This document shows, piece after piece, positions 52,231 to 62,219 of a stretch of DNA of 64,000 nt (positions are counted from its first letter, which is position 1; the number at the start of each line of letters is the position of its first letter). The stretch spans positions 372,001-436,000 of the forward strand of contig NZ_JABBXH010000003.1 of assembly GCF_012932965.1 (NCBI RefSeq). The letters are read 5' to 3'. A model generated the notes under the pieces. It did no database searches and had not been told where the DNA came from. It saw nothing but the letters and a program-made list of their open reading frames with translations. This DNA comes from Thalassotalea algicola. Lineage in GTDB: Bacteria > Pseudomonadota > Gammaproteobacteria > Enterobacterales > Alteromonadaceae. A program made the translations under genes and the position numbers.

Positions 52231-53112
52231 GTGTCGCATAATCTAAAGCTGCCCCAAATCATCACTAAGCCAAAATTTTACCTGCCTTTTGTTGTTTGTT
52301 GGTTATTGCTTATCTTCTTGTCGCCACTACCAGTAGCGCAACTTTTTGATTACTTAATATTTTCATTACTTGGTGTGCTGGGAGCGATATTCGCGAATTC
52401 TACCGGTGCTGGCGGTGGTGTTATATTTATTCCTATGTTTAATCAGCTGGAATTTACTGAAGCACAAGCTATTGCCACCAGCTTTGGTATTCAATGTTTT
52501 GGTATGACAGCTGGTGCTATCACTTGGTGGCAGCATTACCACGTTGATAAAAGAGAGTTAAGACTGTGGCAAGGTTTTAAACGAATTGTTTCAGTTACTA
52601 CATGTGCAGGAATTATCGGTATTTGGTTTACCTATGGTGGAAATATTTCATCTCCAGCCTCTTTACATCAAAGTTTTAGTTGGTTTTCGCTAATACTTGG
52701 TGCCTTTATTATTAGTTCGGTTTATTTTATTAAGCCTAAGCGAGAATCCAGTCAAATTGCTTGGTTTGATTATTTAGCGCTTATTTTGATTGGTTTATTG
52801 GGTGGTGCAATCACTGCGTGGTTATCTGTTGGTATTGGTGAAATTTTGGCTATATACCTGATCTTAAGGCGGTTCGATGTCACTATGGCAGTTGCAGCAG
52901 CAGTGGTGGTATCGGCTTTTACTGTTTGGTCTGCAATTGCACAGCATACAATCGTAAGTTTTTCGGTGTATTGGCAAGTCGTGATATTTGCAGGACCTGG
53001 GGCCGTACTCGGTGGGATTTTAGCTAAGTCTTTAGTGACTTACTTATCGGCAAGGCGACTCAAACTATTTTTTGCTTTTTGGTTACTAATGATAGGCATT
53101 GTTGGAATTTAA
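52231..53112 (+). CDS. TauE/SafE-family exporter
   Basis: A 293-residue eight-helix membrane protein with GVLGAIFANSTGAGGGVIFIPMF (family signature region) near residues 49-71 and a second related segment IGLLGGAITAWLSVGIGEILAIYLILRR. The family exports sulfite, sulfoacetate or similar anions. GTG start at 52231. A Fur-like box follows the stop and belongs to the next genes. Confidence 0.88.
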   Translation: MSHNLKLPQIITKPKFYLPFVVCWLLLIFLSPLPVAQLFDYLIFSLLGVLGAIFANSTGAGGGVIFIPMFNQLEFTEAQAIATSFGIQCFGMTAGAITWWQHYHVDKRELRLWQGFKRIVSVTTCAGIIGIWFTYGGNISSPASLHQSFSWFSLILGAFIISSVYFIKPKRESSQIAWFDYLALILIGLLGGAITAWLSVGIGEILAIYLILRRFDVTMAVAAAVVVSAFTVWSAIAQHTIVSFSVYWQVVIFAGPGAVLGGILAKSLVTYLSARRLKLFFAFWLLMIGIVGI

Positions 53113-53113
53113 A

Positions 53114-53128
53114 TGAGAATTATTCTCA
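53114..53128. promoter_or_regulatory. Fur box before the ferric iron transporter
   Basis: TGAGAAT-T-ATTCTCA is a perfect 7-1-7 dyad matching the TGA.AAT..ATT.TCA core of Fur boxes. A TTGACA (53135-53140) follows; a weak -10 lies at 53158-53163. The iron uptake genes start at 53214. Binding by Fur is an inference from consensus and context. Confidence 0.8.
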
Positions 53129-53213
53129 AAAACCTTGACATGATTTAGGCAGTTAATTACTCTTTCGCAACATAACAATTAAGGTCAATACAATAATAGT
53201 ATAAAGGCTTAGT

Positions 53214-54212
53214 ATGATTAAAAAAATTATTGGAATTTCGGCATTAATTGCCACTAGTTTTTCAACATTTGCCAGTGAAGTGAATGTTTATTCTTACCGT
53301 CAAGCGTTCTTAGTAGAGCCGCTTTTTAATGAATTTACCAAACAAACGGGTGTTAAGGTTAACGTTGTCTTTGCTAAGAAGGGTATGGCTGAACGTTTAG
53401 AACGTGAAGGTGAGCATAGCCCAGCAGACGTACTATTAACGACAGATATTAGCCGCCTAATTGAATTACAGGAAAAAAGCTTATTACAACCGGTAAATTC
53501 GGCAGTTTTAGAGCAAGCAATTCCGTCACAATTTCAAGCTGACGATAACACATGGTTTGGATTAACTACTCGTGTACGTAATATCTATTCAGCTAAAAGA
53601 TTAGGTAATGTCGACATTAATTATGAAGATTTAGCTGACGTTAAATACAAAGGAAAAATTTGTACTCGCAGTGGTAAGCACCCATACAATGTTGCACTAG
53701 TTTCATCAATGATTGCAGAACATGGCGAAGCTAAAACTTTGGAGTGGTTGAAAGGGGTAAAAGCTAACTTAGCCAGAAAACCTCAAGGTAATGATCGCGG
53801 GCAAGTTCAAGCTATCCACCAAGGCTTATGCGATGTGTCGCTGGGTAATAGTTACTACTTTGGTAAGATGATAAACAACGACAAGCAAAAAGTCTGGGCT
53901 GATGGGGTAAATATTAACTTCCCTAATCAGGCTAACCGTGGTGCTCACGTTAATATCTCTGGTGTTGGTGTAGCTAAATACGCGCCGAATAAGTCTTCAG
54001 CGATTGCACTTATTGAGTTTTTAGCCTCTGAACAAGCACAACAAATGTATGCGGAGACGAATATGGAATACCCTGTGCGTGCTGGCGTTAAAAAATCGGA
54101 GCTAGTAGCGTCTTGGGGTGAATTTAAGTCGGATGCTTTGCCATTAGAAACTATTGCTAAGCACCGAAAGACGGCACTTAAACTGTTAGATCAGGCACAA
54201 TTTGATCTGTGA
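53214..54212 (+). CDS. fbpA: Ferric iron ABC transporter, periplasmic binding protein
   Basis: A 332-residue FbpA-type protein: signal peptide (residues 1-20), EVNVYSYRQAFLVEPLFNEFTKQTGVKVNVVFAKKGMAERLEREGEHSPADVLLTTD and SNSYYFGKMI-type tyrosine pair (LGNSYYFGK) that binds iron. It shuttles Fe(III) to the permease. It overlaps the permease gene by four bases (GTGA). Fur box upstream. Confidence 0.92.
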   Translation: MIKKIIGISALIATSFSTFASEVNVYSYRQAFLVEPLFNEFTKQTGVKVNVVFAKKGMAERLEREGEHSPADVLLTTDISRLIELQEKSLLQPVNSAVLEQAIPSQFQADDNTWFGLTTRVRNIYSAKRLGNVDINYEDLADVKYKGKICTRSGKHPYNVALVSSMIAEHGEAKTLEWLKGVKANLARKPQGNDRGQVQAIHQGLCDVSLGNSYYFGKMINNDKQKVWADGVNINFPNQANRGAHVNISGVGVAKYAPNKSSAIALIEFLASEQAQQMYAETNMEYPVRAGVKKSELVASWGEFKSDALPLETIAKHRKTALKLLDQAQFDL

Positions 54213-55837
54213 TATTTGGTCGTACGAATAAAATATGGCAGTCCTCTAGTTGGATAATAGCACTGGCGCTTCTAGCGCCAGTGCTCGTTATGCTTGCATC
54301 AAGTATCGGCCATTCCGGCGATACCTTTTCTCATTTATGGCAAACGGTTCTTCCTACCTACATCAGCAATACCATTTGGTTAACATTCGGTGTCGTCGCC
54401 CTTTCGCTACTTTTTGGTGTACCGGCGGCCTTGTTGGTTAGCCAAACTAATTTATATAGTGCAAAAGTGTTGCGCTGGGCTTTATTGTTACCGCTGGCTA
54501 TGCCTGGTTATTTAGTGGCTTACCTCTATACCGATTTGTTTGACTATGCAGGGCCTGTTCAGCGTTTATTGCGAGAATTATTTGGTTGGCAATCACCGAG
54601 TGACTATTGGTTTTTCGATATTCGCACCTTATCAGGGGCGACTGTGATTCTAGCGTTGGTATTGTTTCCTTATGTATACATGCTAGGCCGAACGGCATTA
54701 GAGCAACAGGATAAAAGCCTACTTCGCGCCGGGCGTACGTTAGGTTTAACTGCAAGACAAAGTTTAATCAAAATCGCCTTACCTTTAGCTAGACCGGCAA
54801 TAATGGTTGCTGCCAGTTTGGTGATGATGGAGACCATCGCTGATTTTGCAACGGTGCAATATTTTGCTGTTAATACTTTAACAACTGCTATTTATGATAC
54901 TTGGCTTGGCTATAGTGACATGGCAGCGGCAAATGCGTTAGCAAGTGTCTTGTTGCTTTTTGTTTTATTTGCTGTGGTCGCTGAACAAAAAAGTCGTGCT
55001 GGACAACGACATCAGTCAGTAAGGCCTAATACATCTAATGATAAGTTAGTACTTACTCGTATGCAGCAGCTGTTGGCTGTCAGTTTTTGTTGGGTGCTAG
55101 TAGTACTCGGTTTCGTATTACCTTTTGTGTTATTAGCCATTATGGCGATTGATTATGCGCAAATCGATCAACTAGCTAAACTTGGCGAAATTGGGTTAGC
55201 GACAATTGAAGTGTCGGCATATGCAGCAACAATAGCTGTAGTCATTTCATTAACTCTAGCGCTGTTAAATCGGTTTTACCCTGTACGTATAAATAGCTTG
55301 CCACTTCAAATTTCTGGCTTTGGATATGCTGTGCCAGGCACTGTTTTAGCAATGGCGTTAATGGCTAGTTTTGGTCCGCTTGATCATTGGTTAAATGATA
55401 TTGCGGTAGCAATAAACATAGAAAAGCCAGGCTTAATATTGTCAGGTACAACGTTTGCTATTATTTTTGCCTTTGTTGTTCGCTTTGCGGCAATCGCTAA
55501 CGGCACCGTAAATTCAGGTATAGCGAAGATCCCCCATTCAATTGATAAAGCACCAGCAAGTTTAGGCATTGGCTTATTAAGTACAATACGACAAGTGCAT
55601 TTACCCTTATTGAAAAGTTCTATTTTAGTTGCCTGGCTGTTGGTTTTTGTTGAGGCAATGAAAGAGTTGCCTGCGGTTTTGTTATTACGACCTTTTAACT
55701 TTGAAACGCTCAGTACTTTTATCTATCAGCTAATTTCTGATGAACAGCTCGAGCAAGGCGCTATTGGTGCCATTTTTATTGTACTGTTTGGTTTAATACC
55801 AATTGTTTGGCTTAATAAAGATAATCAATCTAGCTAA
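54209..55837 (+). CDS. fbpB: Ferric iron ABC transporter, permease
   Basis: A 542-residue fused two-module permease with about 12 membrane helices. Cytoplasmic EAA-type loops are seen in LRAGRTLGLTARQSLIKIALPLARPAI and IDKAPASLGIGLLSTIRQVHLPLLKSS. The GTG start overlaps the binding-protein stop. Typical of FbpB/ThiP-like iron permeases. The ATP-binding gene follows after 74 bases. Confidence 0.92.
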   Translation: MIFGRTNKIWQSSSWIIALALLAPVLVMLASSIGHSGDTFSHLWQTVLPTYISNTIWLTFGVVALSLLFGVPAALLVSQTNLYSAKVLRWALLLPLAMPGYLVAYLYTDLFDYAGPVQRLLRELFGWQSPSDYWFFDIRTLSGATVILALVLFPYVYMLGRTALEQQDKSLLRAGRTLGLTARQSLIKIALPLARPAIMVAASLVMMETIADFATVQYFAVNTLTTAIYDTWLGYSDMAAANALASVLLLFVLFAVVAEQKSRAGQRHQSVRPNTSNDKLVLTRMQQLLAVSFCWVLVVLGFVLPFVLLAIMAIDYAQIDQLAKLGEIGLATIEVSAYAATIAVVISLTLALLNRFYPVRINSLPLQISGFGYAVPGTVLAMALMASFGPLDHWLNDIAVAINIEKPGLILSGTTFAIIFAFVVRFAAIANGTVNSGIAKIPHSIDKAPASLGIGLLSTIRQVHLPLLKSSILVAWLLVFVEAMKELPAVLLLRPFNFETLSTFIYQLISDEQLEQGAIGAIFIVLFGLIPIVWLNKDNQSS

Positions 55838-55911
55838 GTGTTTGTTGAACTGCGCTTGCTAAGTTAAACTGCAAATCGATTTATCATTCTAACTAAAGAG
55901 TTTTACTAGTT

Positions 55912-56958
55912 GTGAGCCATGTATTAGCTGTCAATCAGCTTGACGTTACCTTAGATAACCAGTCGATATTGAATAACATTTCTTTTTCATTATCTCGAGG
56001 TGAAATATTAGGGCTAGTAGGGCCCAGTGGTTGCGGTAAAACAACGTTATTAAATACAATCGCAGGGTTTATTGCTCAGCAGTCTGGTGAGATTATTATT
56101 GATGGTACATCAATAGATGCGACTAACTTATTAGCTCCAGAAAAGCGTCACGTTGGTATGATCTTTCAAGATTATGCGCTGTTTCCTCATTTAACCGTTC
56201 GTCAGAATATTGCATTCGGACTTAAATCGCTGACTAAAGAGCAGAGAATCATCCGAGTTGATGATTTACTTGCGCTGTTAAAGCTAGAAGATTATTCAGA
56301 ACGATTTCCACATCAATTATCTGGTGGCCAACAGCAGCGTGTCGCCATCGCAAGAGCAATTGCACCGCAGCCAAAATTGTTATTGCTTGATGAACCTTTT
56401 TCCAATATTGATGCGAGATTACGTCAAGCGTTAATGTTAGAGCTAAGGCAACTCTTAAAATCATTAGACATGACGGCAATCTTTGTGACTCATAATAAAG
56501 ATGAAGTCTTTACCTTTGCCGATAAAATGGCAGTAATGTCGGCAGGCACTATATTGCAATTTGGCTCTCCTTCTATGCTTTGCCAGCAGCCTAATAGCTA
56601 TCAAGTTGCAGACTTTCTTCAGTTAGGAAGCTGGTTACCTTGCAAGGTCGTTGAAGGTCAATTGATTACTTGTATTAGTCAATTTGAAATAAGCCTACCC
56701 CTTGAGCGCAGCCAATCATCCGCTTTACTTGTCAAACCACAACATTTAAGTATTGAAGCTAATACTAATAGCAAGCTGTGTGTCTCCAATATTAGCGTCA
56801 CCGAACAGGGCTTTCATTACTTATTAACGAGTGAAAATGACCAAGACGATCTAGCCATTCATCAATTAAGTGTTTATTCAGAACAAGTTTTTACTTTAGG
56901 TGACAAAGTGGCTGTTGAGATAAAACCTCACGACTATTTGATCTTTGCCACTCCATAG
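55912..56958 (+). CDS. fbpC: Ferric iron ABC transporter, ATP-binding protein
   Basis: A 348-residue ATPase: Walker A GPSGCGKTTLLNTI, signature LSGGQQQRVAIARAIA, Walker B LLLLDEPFSNIDARLR, His-switch IFVTHNKDEV. The C-terminal regulatory part (about residues 240-348) has the OB-fold of FbpC/CysA types. GTG start. It energises uptake with fbpA and fbpB. Confidence 0.93.
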   Translation: MSHVLAVNQLDVTLDNQSILNNISFSLSRGEILGLVGPSGCGKTTLLNTIAGFIAQQSGEIIIDGTSIDATNLLAPEKRHVGMIFQDYALFPHLTVRQNIAFGLKSLTKEQRIIRVDDLLALLKLEDYSERFPHQLSGGQQQRVAIARAIAPQPKLLLLDEPFSNIDARLRQALMLELRQLLKSLDMTAIFVTHNKDEVFTFADKMAVMSAGTILQFGSPSMLCQQPNSYQVADFLQLGSWLPCKVVEGQLITCISQFEISLPLERSQSSALLVKPQHLSIEANTNSKLCVSNISVTEQGFHYLLTSENDQDDLAIHQLSVYSEQVFTLGDKVAVEIKPHDYLIFATP

Positions 56959-57135
56959 TGAGCATAACCCACTTAAACACCTGTTTATATCCTCAGTGGT
57001 TCAAAATCTTTAAAAAATATAGGTATAAATTAATTTTTTTGGGTCATTGATCCACAAAACCCCACAGAATCATCAACTTCGCTTGATCGCCTAATTTTTC
57101 TGGCTTTTAGAGCGATCAAAATCACTATTCTTTGC

Positions 57136-57199
57136 TTGACATAACTTTACTTAACTCTCTAAACTGTACAAATGTGGGAAAAAGTGGGAAATAGTGGAT
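57136..57199 (+). promoter_or_regulatory. mraZ promoter with three MraZ boxes
   Basis: TTGACA (57136-57141), 18 bases, TAAACT (57160-57165), then GTGGGA at 57174-57179 and 57184-57189 and GTGGAT at 57194-57199, spaced by exactly ten bases. MraZ is known to bind repeated TGGGN motifs in its own promoter to repress the dcw operon. An extra inverted repeat TTGATCGC/GCGATCAA (57083-57090/57112-57119) is upstream in the 283-base gap after fbpC; no other motif is seen there. Confidence 0.8.
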
Positions 57200-57241
57200 C
57201 GAAGGTGTTAATTATCGATCACTTAACTAAAAAGTAAGGTT

Positions 57242-57700
57242 ATGTTTAGAGGCACCAGCGCAATCACGCTAGATAGCAAAAAACGAATCACGATGCCAAC
57301 TCGGTATCGCGAAGAGCTTGTTGCCGATTGCCAAGGAAAAATGGTGTGTACTGTTGATATTCAACATCCTTGTTTATTGCTTTATCCACTTCCTGAATGG
57401 GAAGAAATAGAATTGAAACTGTGTGGGTTATCGTCAATGAACCCGCAAGAACGTTTACTGCAGCAAGTGTTACTCGGCAATGCCTCCGATTGCGAGATGG
57501 ACAAGAGTGGACGTTTATTGATCAATGGCCCGTTATGTCAGCACGCGTCTTTAGAAAAGAACGTGATGTTGGTGGGTCAACTAAAGAAATTTGAAATTTG
57601 GAGTGAAACGGCTTGGCAAACGCAAATGCAACAGGGTATTAGCAAGATCCAAGCAGGCGAAATCGAATTAACTGAACGATTACTTGATTTATCATTATAA
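57242..57700 (+). CDS. mraZ: Transcriptional regulator MraZ
   Basis: A 152-residue AbrB-fold regulator at the head of the division and cell-wall cluster. [23 protein letters not shown] and [14 protein letters not shown] are the two DNA-binding swapped-hairpin halves; [14 protein letters not shown] is also typical. It binds the GTGGG boxes ahead of its own gene and represses the operon. It is followed by rsmH after 5 bases. Confidence 0.97.
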   Translation: MFRGTSAITLDSKKRITMPTRYREELVADCQGKMVCTVDIQHPCLLLYPLPEWEEIELKLCGLSSMNPQERLLQQVLLGNASDCEMDKSGRLLINGPLCQHASLEKNVMLVGQLKKFEIWSETAWQTQMQQGISKIQAGEIELTERLLDLSL

Positions 57701-57705
57701 AAAAA

Positions 57706-58650
57706 ATGCCTAAACAAAGTTCACACATTTCTGTATTGCTTGATGAAGCAATCGAAGCCCTAGCAATCGATCCCGATGGCTATTATATCGACTGTACCTT
57801 TGGTCGAGGCGGACATTCGACGCAAATTTTATCGCAACTTGCTGACAGCGGGAATTTATTAGCAATTGATCGCGATCCAACAGCAATAACAGCAGCAGAA
57901 AAATTTGCAGATGATAGTCGTTTTGCCATCGAACATCATGGCTTTGCAGAGCTCGGTAATATCGCCCAAAAAAGAGATATTGCCGGTAAAGTTGATGGTG
58001 TTTTATTTGATTTAGGTGTTTCCTCACCTCAATTAGATGAAGCTGAGCGTGGTTTTAGCTTTATGAATGATGGTCCCCTAGACATGCGCATGGACACCAC
58101 TCGTGGTGAGACGGCTGCAGAATGGCTAGCGCGTGCAGATGTTGAAGACATCAGTTGGGTGTTAAAAACCTTCGGTGAAGAGAAACATGCTTGGCGTATT
58201 GCAAATGCTATCGTCGACACTCGTGAAGAGTCGCCACTTACCCGTACTGGGCAGTTAGCCAAATTAATTAAAACAACTGCACCGCAACGAGAAATTAAAA
58301 AGCATCCAGCAACGCGCAGTTTTCAAGCGATCCGCATGTATATCAATTCTGAATTGGATCAAATTGAACAAGCATTAGCAGCTTCGTTGGACGTGTTGAA
58401 ACCCGGCGGTCGATTAGTCGTGATTAGCTTTCATTCATTGGAAGACAGACTGGTAAAACAATTTATGCGGAAACATTCACAAGGTAAACAAGTACCGCGT
58501 GGCTTACCTGTCAGCGAAGCAGAATTACAAAAAGGCAAAAAGTTACGTTTGGTAGGTCGTAAAACTAAACCTAGCAAAGCTGAAGTTGAACGTAACGTGC
58601 GCTCTAGAAGTTCAGTGTTACGTGTGGCAGAGCGATTGGCTGATAGCTAA
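57706..58650 (+). CDS. rsmH: 16S rRNA m4C1402 methyltransferase RsmH
   Basis: A 314-residue RsmH (MraW): [30 protein letters not shown] (motif I), [34 protein letters not shown] and [17 protein letters not shown]. It methylates C1402 in 16S rRNA. It overlaps the ftsL start by one base. Confidence 0.98.
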   Translation: MPKQSSHISVLLDEAIEALAIDPDGYYIDCTFGRGGHSTQILSQLADSGNLLAIDRDPTAITAAEKFADDSRFAIEHHGFAELGNIAQKRDIAGKVDGVLFDLGVSSPQLDEAERGFSFMNDGPLDMRMDTTRGETAAEWLARADVEDISWVLKTFGEEKHAWRIANAIVDTREESPLTRTGQLAKLIKTTAPQREIKKHPATRSFQAIRMYINSELDQIEQALAASLDVLKPGGRLVVISFHSLEDRLVKQFMRKHSQGKQVPRGLPVSEAELQKGKKLRLVGRKTKPSKAEVERNVRSRSSVLRVAERLADS

Positions 58651-58964
58651 TGGCTGCGAAAAGTGCCGCTTTGGTTGTAGATATCTTACATGATATCCAA
58701 CAACACATTTTGACATATTTACTATTGGTTGCCGTTATTTCTTCGGCATTTGCGGTGATTTATTTCACCCATGTTAATCGCCAAACCACTAGTGAATTGG
58801 AAGTGTTGTTAACCGAGCGCGATGAATTAGATATTGAATGGCGAAATTTATTAATAGAACAAAATAGTTTGGCTGAGCATAGTGCGATAGAGCGCAAAGC
58901 ATCAAAAATGCTAGATATGCACAGACCAGATACAAACTCAGAAGTAGTTATAAAATTACCATGA
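58650..58964 (+). CDS. ftsL: Cell division protein FtsL
   Basis: A 104-residue bitopic protein: short cytosolic start, one membrane helix (LTYLLLVAVISSAFAVIYFTH), then a coiled coil (ELEVLLTERDELDIEWRNLLIEQNSLAEHSAIERKASKML) that pairs with FtsB. It sits between rsmH and ftsI with overlaps on both sides, so position and pattern agree. FtsL sequences vary widely, but this layout is characteristic. Confidence 0.93.
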   Translation: MAAKSAALVVDILHDIQQHILTYLLLVAVISSAFAVIYFTHVNRQTTSELEVLLTERDELDIEWRNLLIEQNSLAEHSAIERKASKMLDMHRPDTNSEVVIKLP

Positions 58965-60697
58965 CAGTAGCGAACAAAAGAAACAAAGCAAAACAAAAGC
59001 CCAGCACAGTTGCTTGGCGCTTTTATGTTGTGCTGTCTGTTGTTGTCATTATTTATGGTAGCTTGATGGCGCGTGCTGCTTATATTCAGGTTGTTGAACC
59101 TGACATGCTGAAAAAGCAAGGTGATATGCGCTCATTAAGAACGGCAGCAAATAAAGTACAACGTGGCTCTGTGCTTGATCGCAATGGCCGCGAGCTTGCC
59201 GTTAGTGTCCCAGTAGAAACTGTTTGGGCAGACCCTAAAATTGTTATGGACAACAATGCACTTGCGATGACTGATCATTGGCAAGCGCTGGCTGATGTTT
59301 TAGGGCAAGACGTAAACAAATTAACCAGCCGAATAGTGCGCAATCCCAATAAACGTTTTGTTTATGTGGAGCGTCAAGTTTCGCCGGTGATGGCAAATTA
59401 TATCAAAGAGTTGAAAATTCCTGGTATTCACCTACGGAAAGAGTCGAAACGCTTCTATCCATCAGGAGAAGTGAGTGCTCATGTTGTTGGTTTTACCAAT
59501 GTTGATGACAAAGGCATTGAAGGAATTGAACGGGTATATAACACGTTACTCACCGGTACTGGCGGCAAGAAAAAATTTAGGAAAGATGCCAAAGGACGGA
59601 AAATAGAAATTCTCTCCGTCGAAGAGGCTAAACCACCCAAAGATGTCGTACTCAGTATCGACCAGCGAATTCAAACATTAGCATACCGCGAACTAAAGGG
59701 CGCGGTTTCTGCGTTTAAGGCGACCTCAGGTTCTGTGATTGTTGCAGATGTTCATACCGGTGAAATTTTGGCGATGGTGAACTCTCCATCTTATAACCCA
59801 AACAATCGCAGTAATACGCCAGTTCATAAGCTTCGCAATCGTGCGATTACTGACATGTTTGAACCAGGTTCAACAATGAAGCCGCTGTCTTTGTTAACCG
59901 CGATGGAGTTTGGTGTAGCTGAAGGTTCTACGATAGTAAATACTCACCCTGGTTGGATGCGATTAGGGGGTAGACGAGTAAGCGATCCTAGCAATCGTGG
60001 CGATCTAACCATGGAAGAAATTCTTATTCATTCTTCAAACATGGGAACAGCGAAACTTATTCTATCGCTGCCGAAAGAGTTTTTATTAGATAAGTTTTTC
60101 GATGTTGGTTTTGGTGAAGATACTGGAACTGGTTTAGTTGGCGAATCTAGCGGCATGATGCATGACCGTGCTAGATGGTCTCAATTTGAGTTGGCTACTT
60201 TGTCTTTTGGTTATGGACTTGCCATTACGCCAATGCAAATAGCACGCTTTTATACTGCAGTTGCTAATGGCGGTAAAAAGTTACCATTTACTATTTTGAA
60301 AACAGATAAACAGGTAGAAGGTGAACGAATATTTTCAGAGCACCATACAGCAGATTTGAGAACTATGCTTGAAGGCGTTATTGAAAACGGTGCGAAGAAA
60401 GCGAAAGTTGAGGGCTACCGTGTTGGTGGCAAAACTGGTACGAGTATCAAAGCCATTGCCGGTGGCTATGGTAATGACTATGTTGGTTTGTTCGCTGGTA
60501 TGGCACCGATTGATAACCCAGAAGTAGTGGTTGTCGTAGTTATTAATGAGCCAGGTGGTGATTTGTATCATGGTGGTGATGTAGCCGCGCCAGTATTTTC
60601 TCGTGTTATGAAAGGCACAATGCAAGTACTAAATATTGCACCTGACAATACAAGGGTAGTAACAGCAAGCAAGAAAAAAGGAGATACGAATGCCTAA
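58961..60697 (+). CDS. ftsI: Penicillin-binding protein 3 (FtsI), septal transpeptidase
   Basis: A 578-residue class B PBP. A basic cytosolic start and membrane helix (FYVVLSVVVIIYGSLMARAA), N-terminal pedestal (GSVLDRNGRELAVSVPVETV), then the active site: SxxK in EPGSTMKPLS, SxN in HSSNMG and KTG in VGGKTGTSIK. It crosslinks septal peptidoglycan. It overlaps ftsL by four bases and murE by eight. Confidence 0.97.
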   Translation: MTVANKRNKAKQKPSTVAWRFYVVLSVVVIIYGSLMARAAYIQVVEPDMLKKQGDMRSLRTAANKVQRGSVLDRNGRELAVSVPVETVWADPKIVMDNNALAMTDHWQALADVLGQDVNKLTSRIVRNPNKRFVYVERQVSPVMANYIKELKIPGIHLRKESKRFYPSGEVSAHVVGFTNVDDKGIEGIERVYNTLLTGTGGKKKFRKDAKGRKIEILSVEEAKPPKDVVLSIDQRIQTLAYRELKGAVSAFKATSGSVIVADVHTGEILAMVNSPSYNPNNRSNTPVHKLRNRAITDMFEPGSTMKPLSLLTAMEFGVAEGSTIVNTHPGWMRLGGRRVSDPSNRGDLTMEEILIHSSNMGTAKLILSLPKEFLLDKFFDVGFGEDTGTGLVGESSGMMHDRARWSQFELATLSFGYGLAITPMQIARFYTAVANGGKKLPFTILKTDKQVEGERIFSEHHTADLRTMLEGVIENGAKKAKVEGYRVGGKTGTSIKAIAGGYGNDYVGLFAGMAPIDNPEVVVVVVINEPGGDLYHGGDVAAPVFSRVMKGTMQVLNIAPDNTRVVTASKKKGDTNA

Positions 60698-62219
60698 CAC
60701 CGTGTCTACTTTTAACATTGCCAAAGCTTTATCACAGTTTGATATTGAGATTGAATATACATGCTCAAATCAGATAACGAATGATAGTCGACAAGTCACT
60801 CACGGTGACGTGTTTTGCGCTGTTATTGGCAGTGAAAGTGACGGTAGACAATTTATTGATCAAGCAATTGCTGCAGGAGCGGTGTTAGTTATTGCACAGT
60901 GTCATCACCAACAACAACATGGCAATGTAATTAGCCGCAGCGTTGAGTCAATCAGTGGTGAAGTGCTTACTGCACAAATTGTTCAGTTCTATGAGTTGAA
61001 TGAAAAGTTATTTGAGCTTGCTGCTCATTATTATCACCAACCAGTTAATGAATTATCGCTGATAGGGGTAACGGGTACTAACGGTAAAACCAGTACAACT
61101 CAGATAATTGCAAGCTTATTGGAACATTGCGGTAAAAAGTCTGCCGTTATAGGGACAACGGGAGCTGGAAGCTTAAATTCTTTAGCACCAATCGCTAATA
61201 CCACGCCTGGCCCTACAGAGCTTAACCACTTGATGGCAGGTTTTGTTGAGCAAAAAATTCAGCATGTTGCTATGGAAGTATCTTCTCACGCCTTAGATCA
61301 AGGCCGGATATTGCCTAGTCAGCTTGATGTAGCTGTATTTACTAATTTGTCCAGAGATCATTTAGATTATCACCAAACTATGGAAGAGTATGCTGCTGCC
61401 AAATTCAGTATTTTTTCAGGTAGCGCAGGTCAGACGGCCATTATAAATGGTGATGATGTATATGGTCAGCAATGGTTAACTCTGATTAACCAACCTAGCT
61501 ATGTTTACGGACGTTCAGGTCAAGTTAAGACTTATGAGCAGTTTGTATATGGTAGCAATATAAGCCTTAGCGAACATGGCATAACGTTTACTATAGAAAC
61601 CTCAACTGACCAGGTTGAAGTAACTACTCAATTACTTGGTATGTTCAATATCGATAATCTTCTTGCCGCAATTGCAACTATGCTAGCGCTTGGTTTTTCA
61701 TTAAAAGATATATCCCCAGCAATTGAAAAAGTCGAGCCTAGCCAAGGACGAATGGAAGCTTATTCAACGATTGGCATGGCGACGGCAGTCGTCGATTACG
61801 CACATACTCCAGATGCATTAGAAAACGCACTAATGGCATGCCGCGAACATTGCCAAGGTGAACTTTGGGTAGTATTTGGTTGCGGTGGCGACCGAGATAA
61901 AGGTAAGCGCGCACAAATGGGCGCAATAGCAGAAAAATATGCAGAGCATGTAGTGATCACCAATGATAACCCTCGCAGTGAAGCTCCTGAACTTATCGCA
62001 AACGATATCTTAAGTGGCTGTAGTCATACTGAAAAAATTACCGTGATGTTAGATCGCAAGCAAGCTGTGCGCTCAGCAATTGCACATGCTAAAGCAGAAG
62101 ATTTAGTGTTGCTAGCGGGCAAAGGTCACGAAAACAATATAGAAATTGCTGGTCAAATTATTGAATACAGCGAACGCGCTGTCGTCAAAAGTTTATATCA
62201 GGCGGGAGAGCGCCCATGA
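60690..62219 (+). CDS. murE: UDP-MurNAc-L-Ala-D-Glu:meso-DAP ligase
   Basis: A 509-residue Mur ligase. ATP loop GVTGTNGKTSTTQII, the carbamylated-Lys region and DNPRSEAPE, where DNPR is the motif for meso-diaminopimelate specificity. It adds the third residue to the peptidoglycan stem. Overlaps ftsI by eight bases and murF by four. Confidence 0.97.
   Translation: MPNTVSTFNIAKALSQFDIEIEYTCSNQITNDSRQVTHGDVFCAVIGSESDGRQFIDQAIAAGAVLVIAQCHHQQQHGNVISRSVESISGEVLTAQIVQFYELNEKLFELAAHYYHQPVNELSLIGVTGTNGKTSTTQIIASLLEHCGKKSAVIGTTGAGSLNSLAPIANTTPGPTELNHLMAGFVEQKIQHVAMEVSSHALDQGRILPSQLDVAVFTNLSRDHLDYHQTMEEYAAAKFSIFSGSAGQTAIINGDDVYGQQWLTLINQPSYVYGRSGQVKTYEQFVYGSNISLSEHGITFTIETSTDQVEVTTQLLGMFNIDNLLAAIATMLALGFSLKDISPAIEKVEPSQGRMEAYSTIGMATAVVDYAHTPDALENALMACREHCQGELWVVFGCGGDRDKGKRAQMGAIAEKYAEHVVITNDNPRSEAPELIANDILSGCSHTEKITVMLDRKQAVRSAIAHAKAEDLVLLAGKGHENNIEIAGQIIEYSERAVVKSLYQAGERP

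Noticed and set aside
57710-58262. Minus-strand frames inside rsmH
   Set aside because: Shadow frames of a well-recognised gene.
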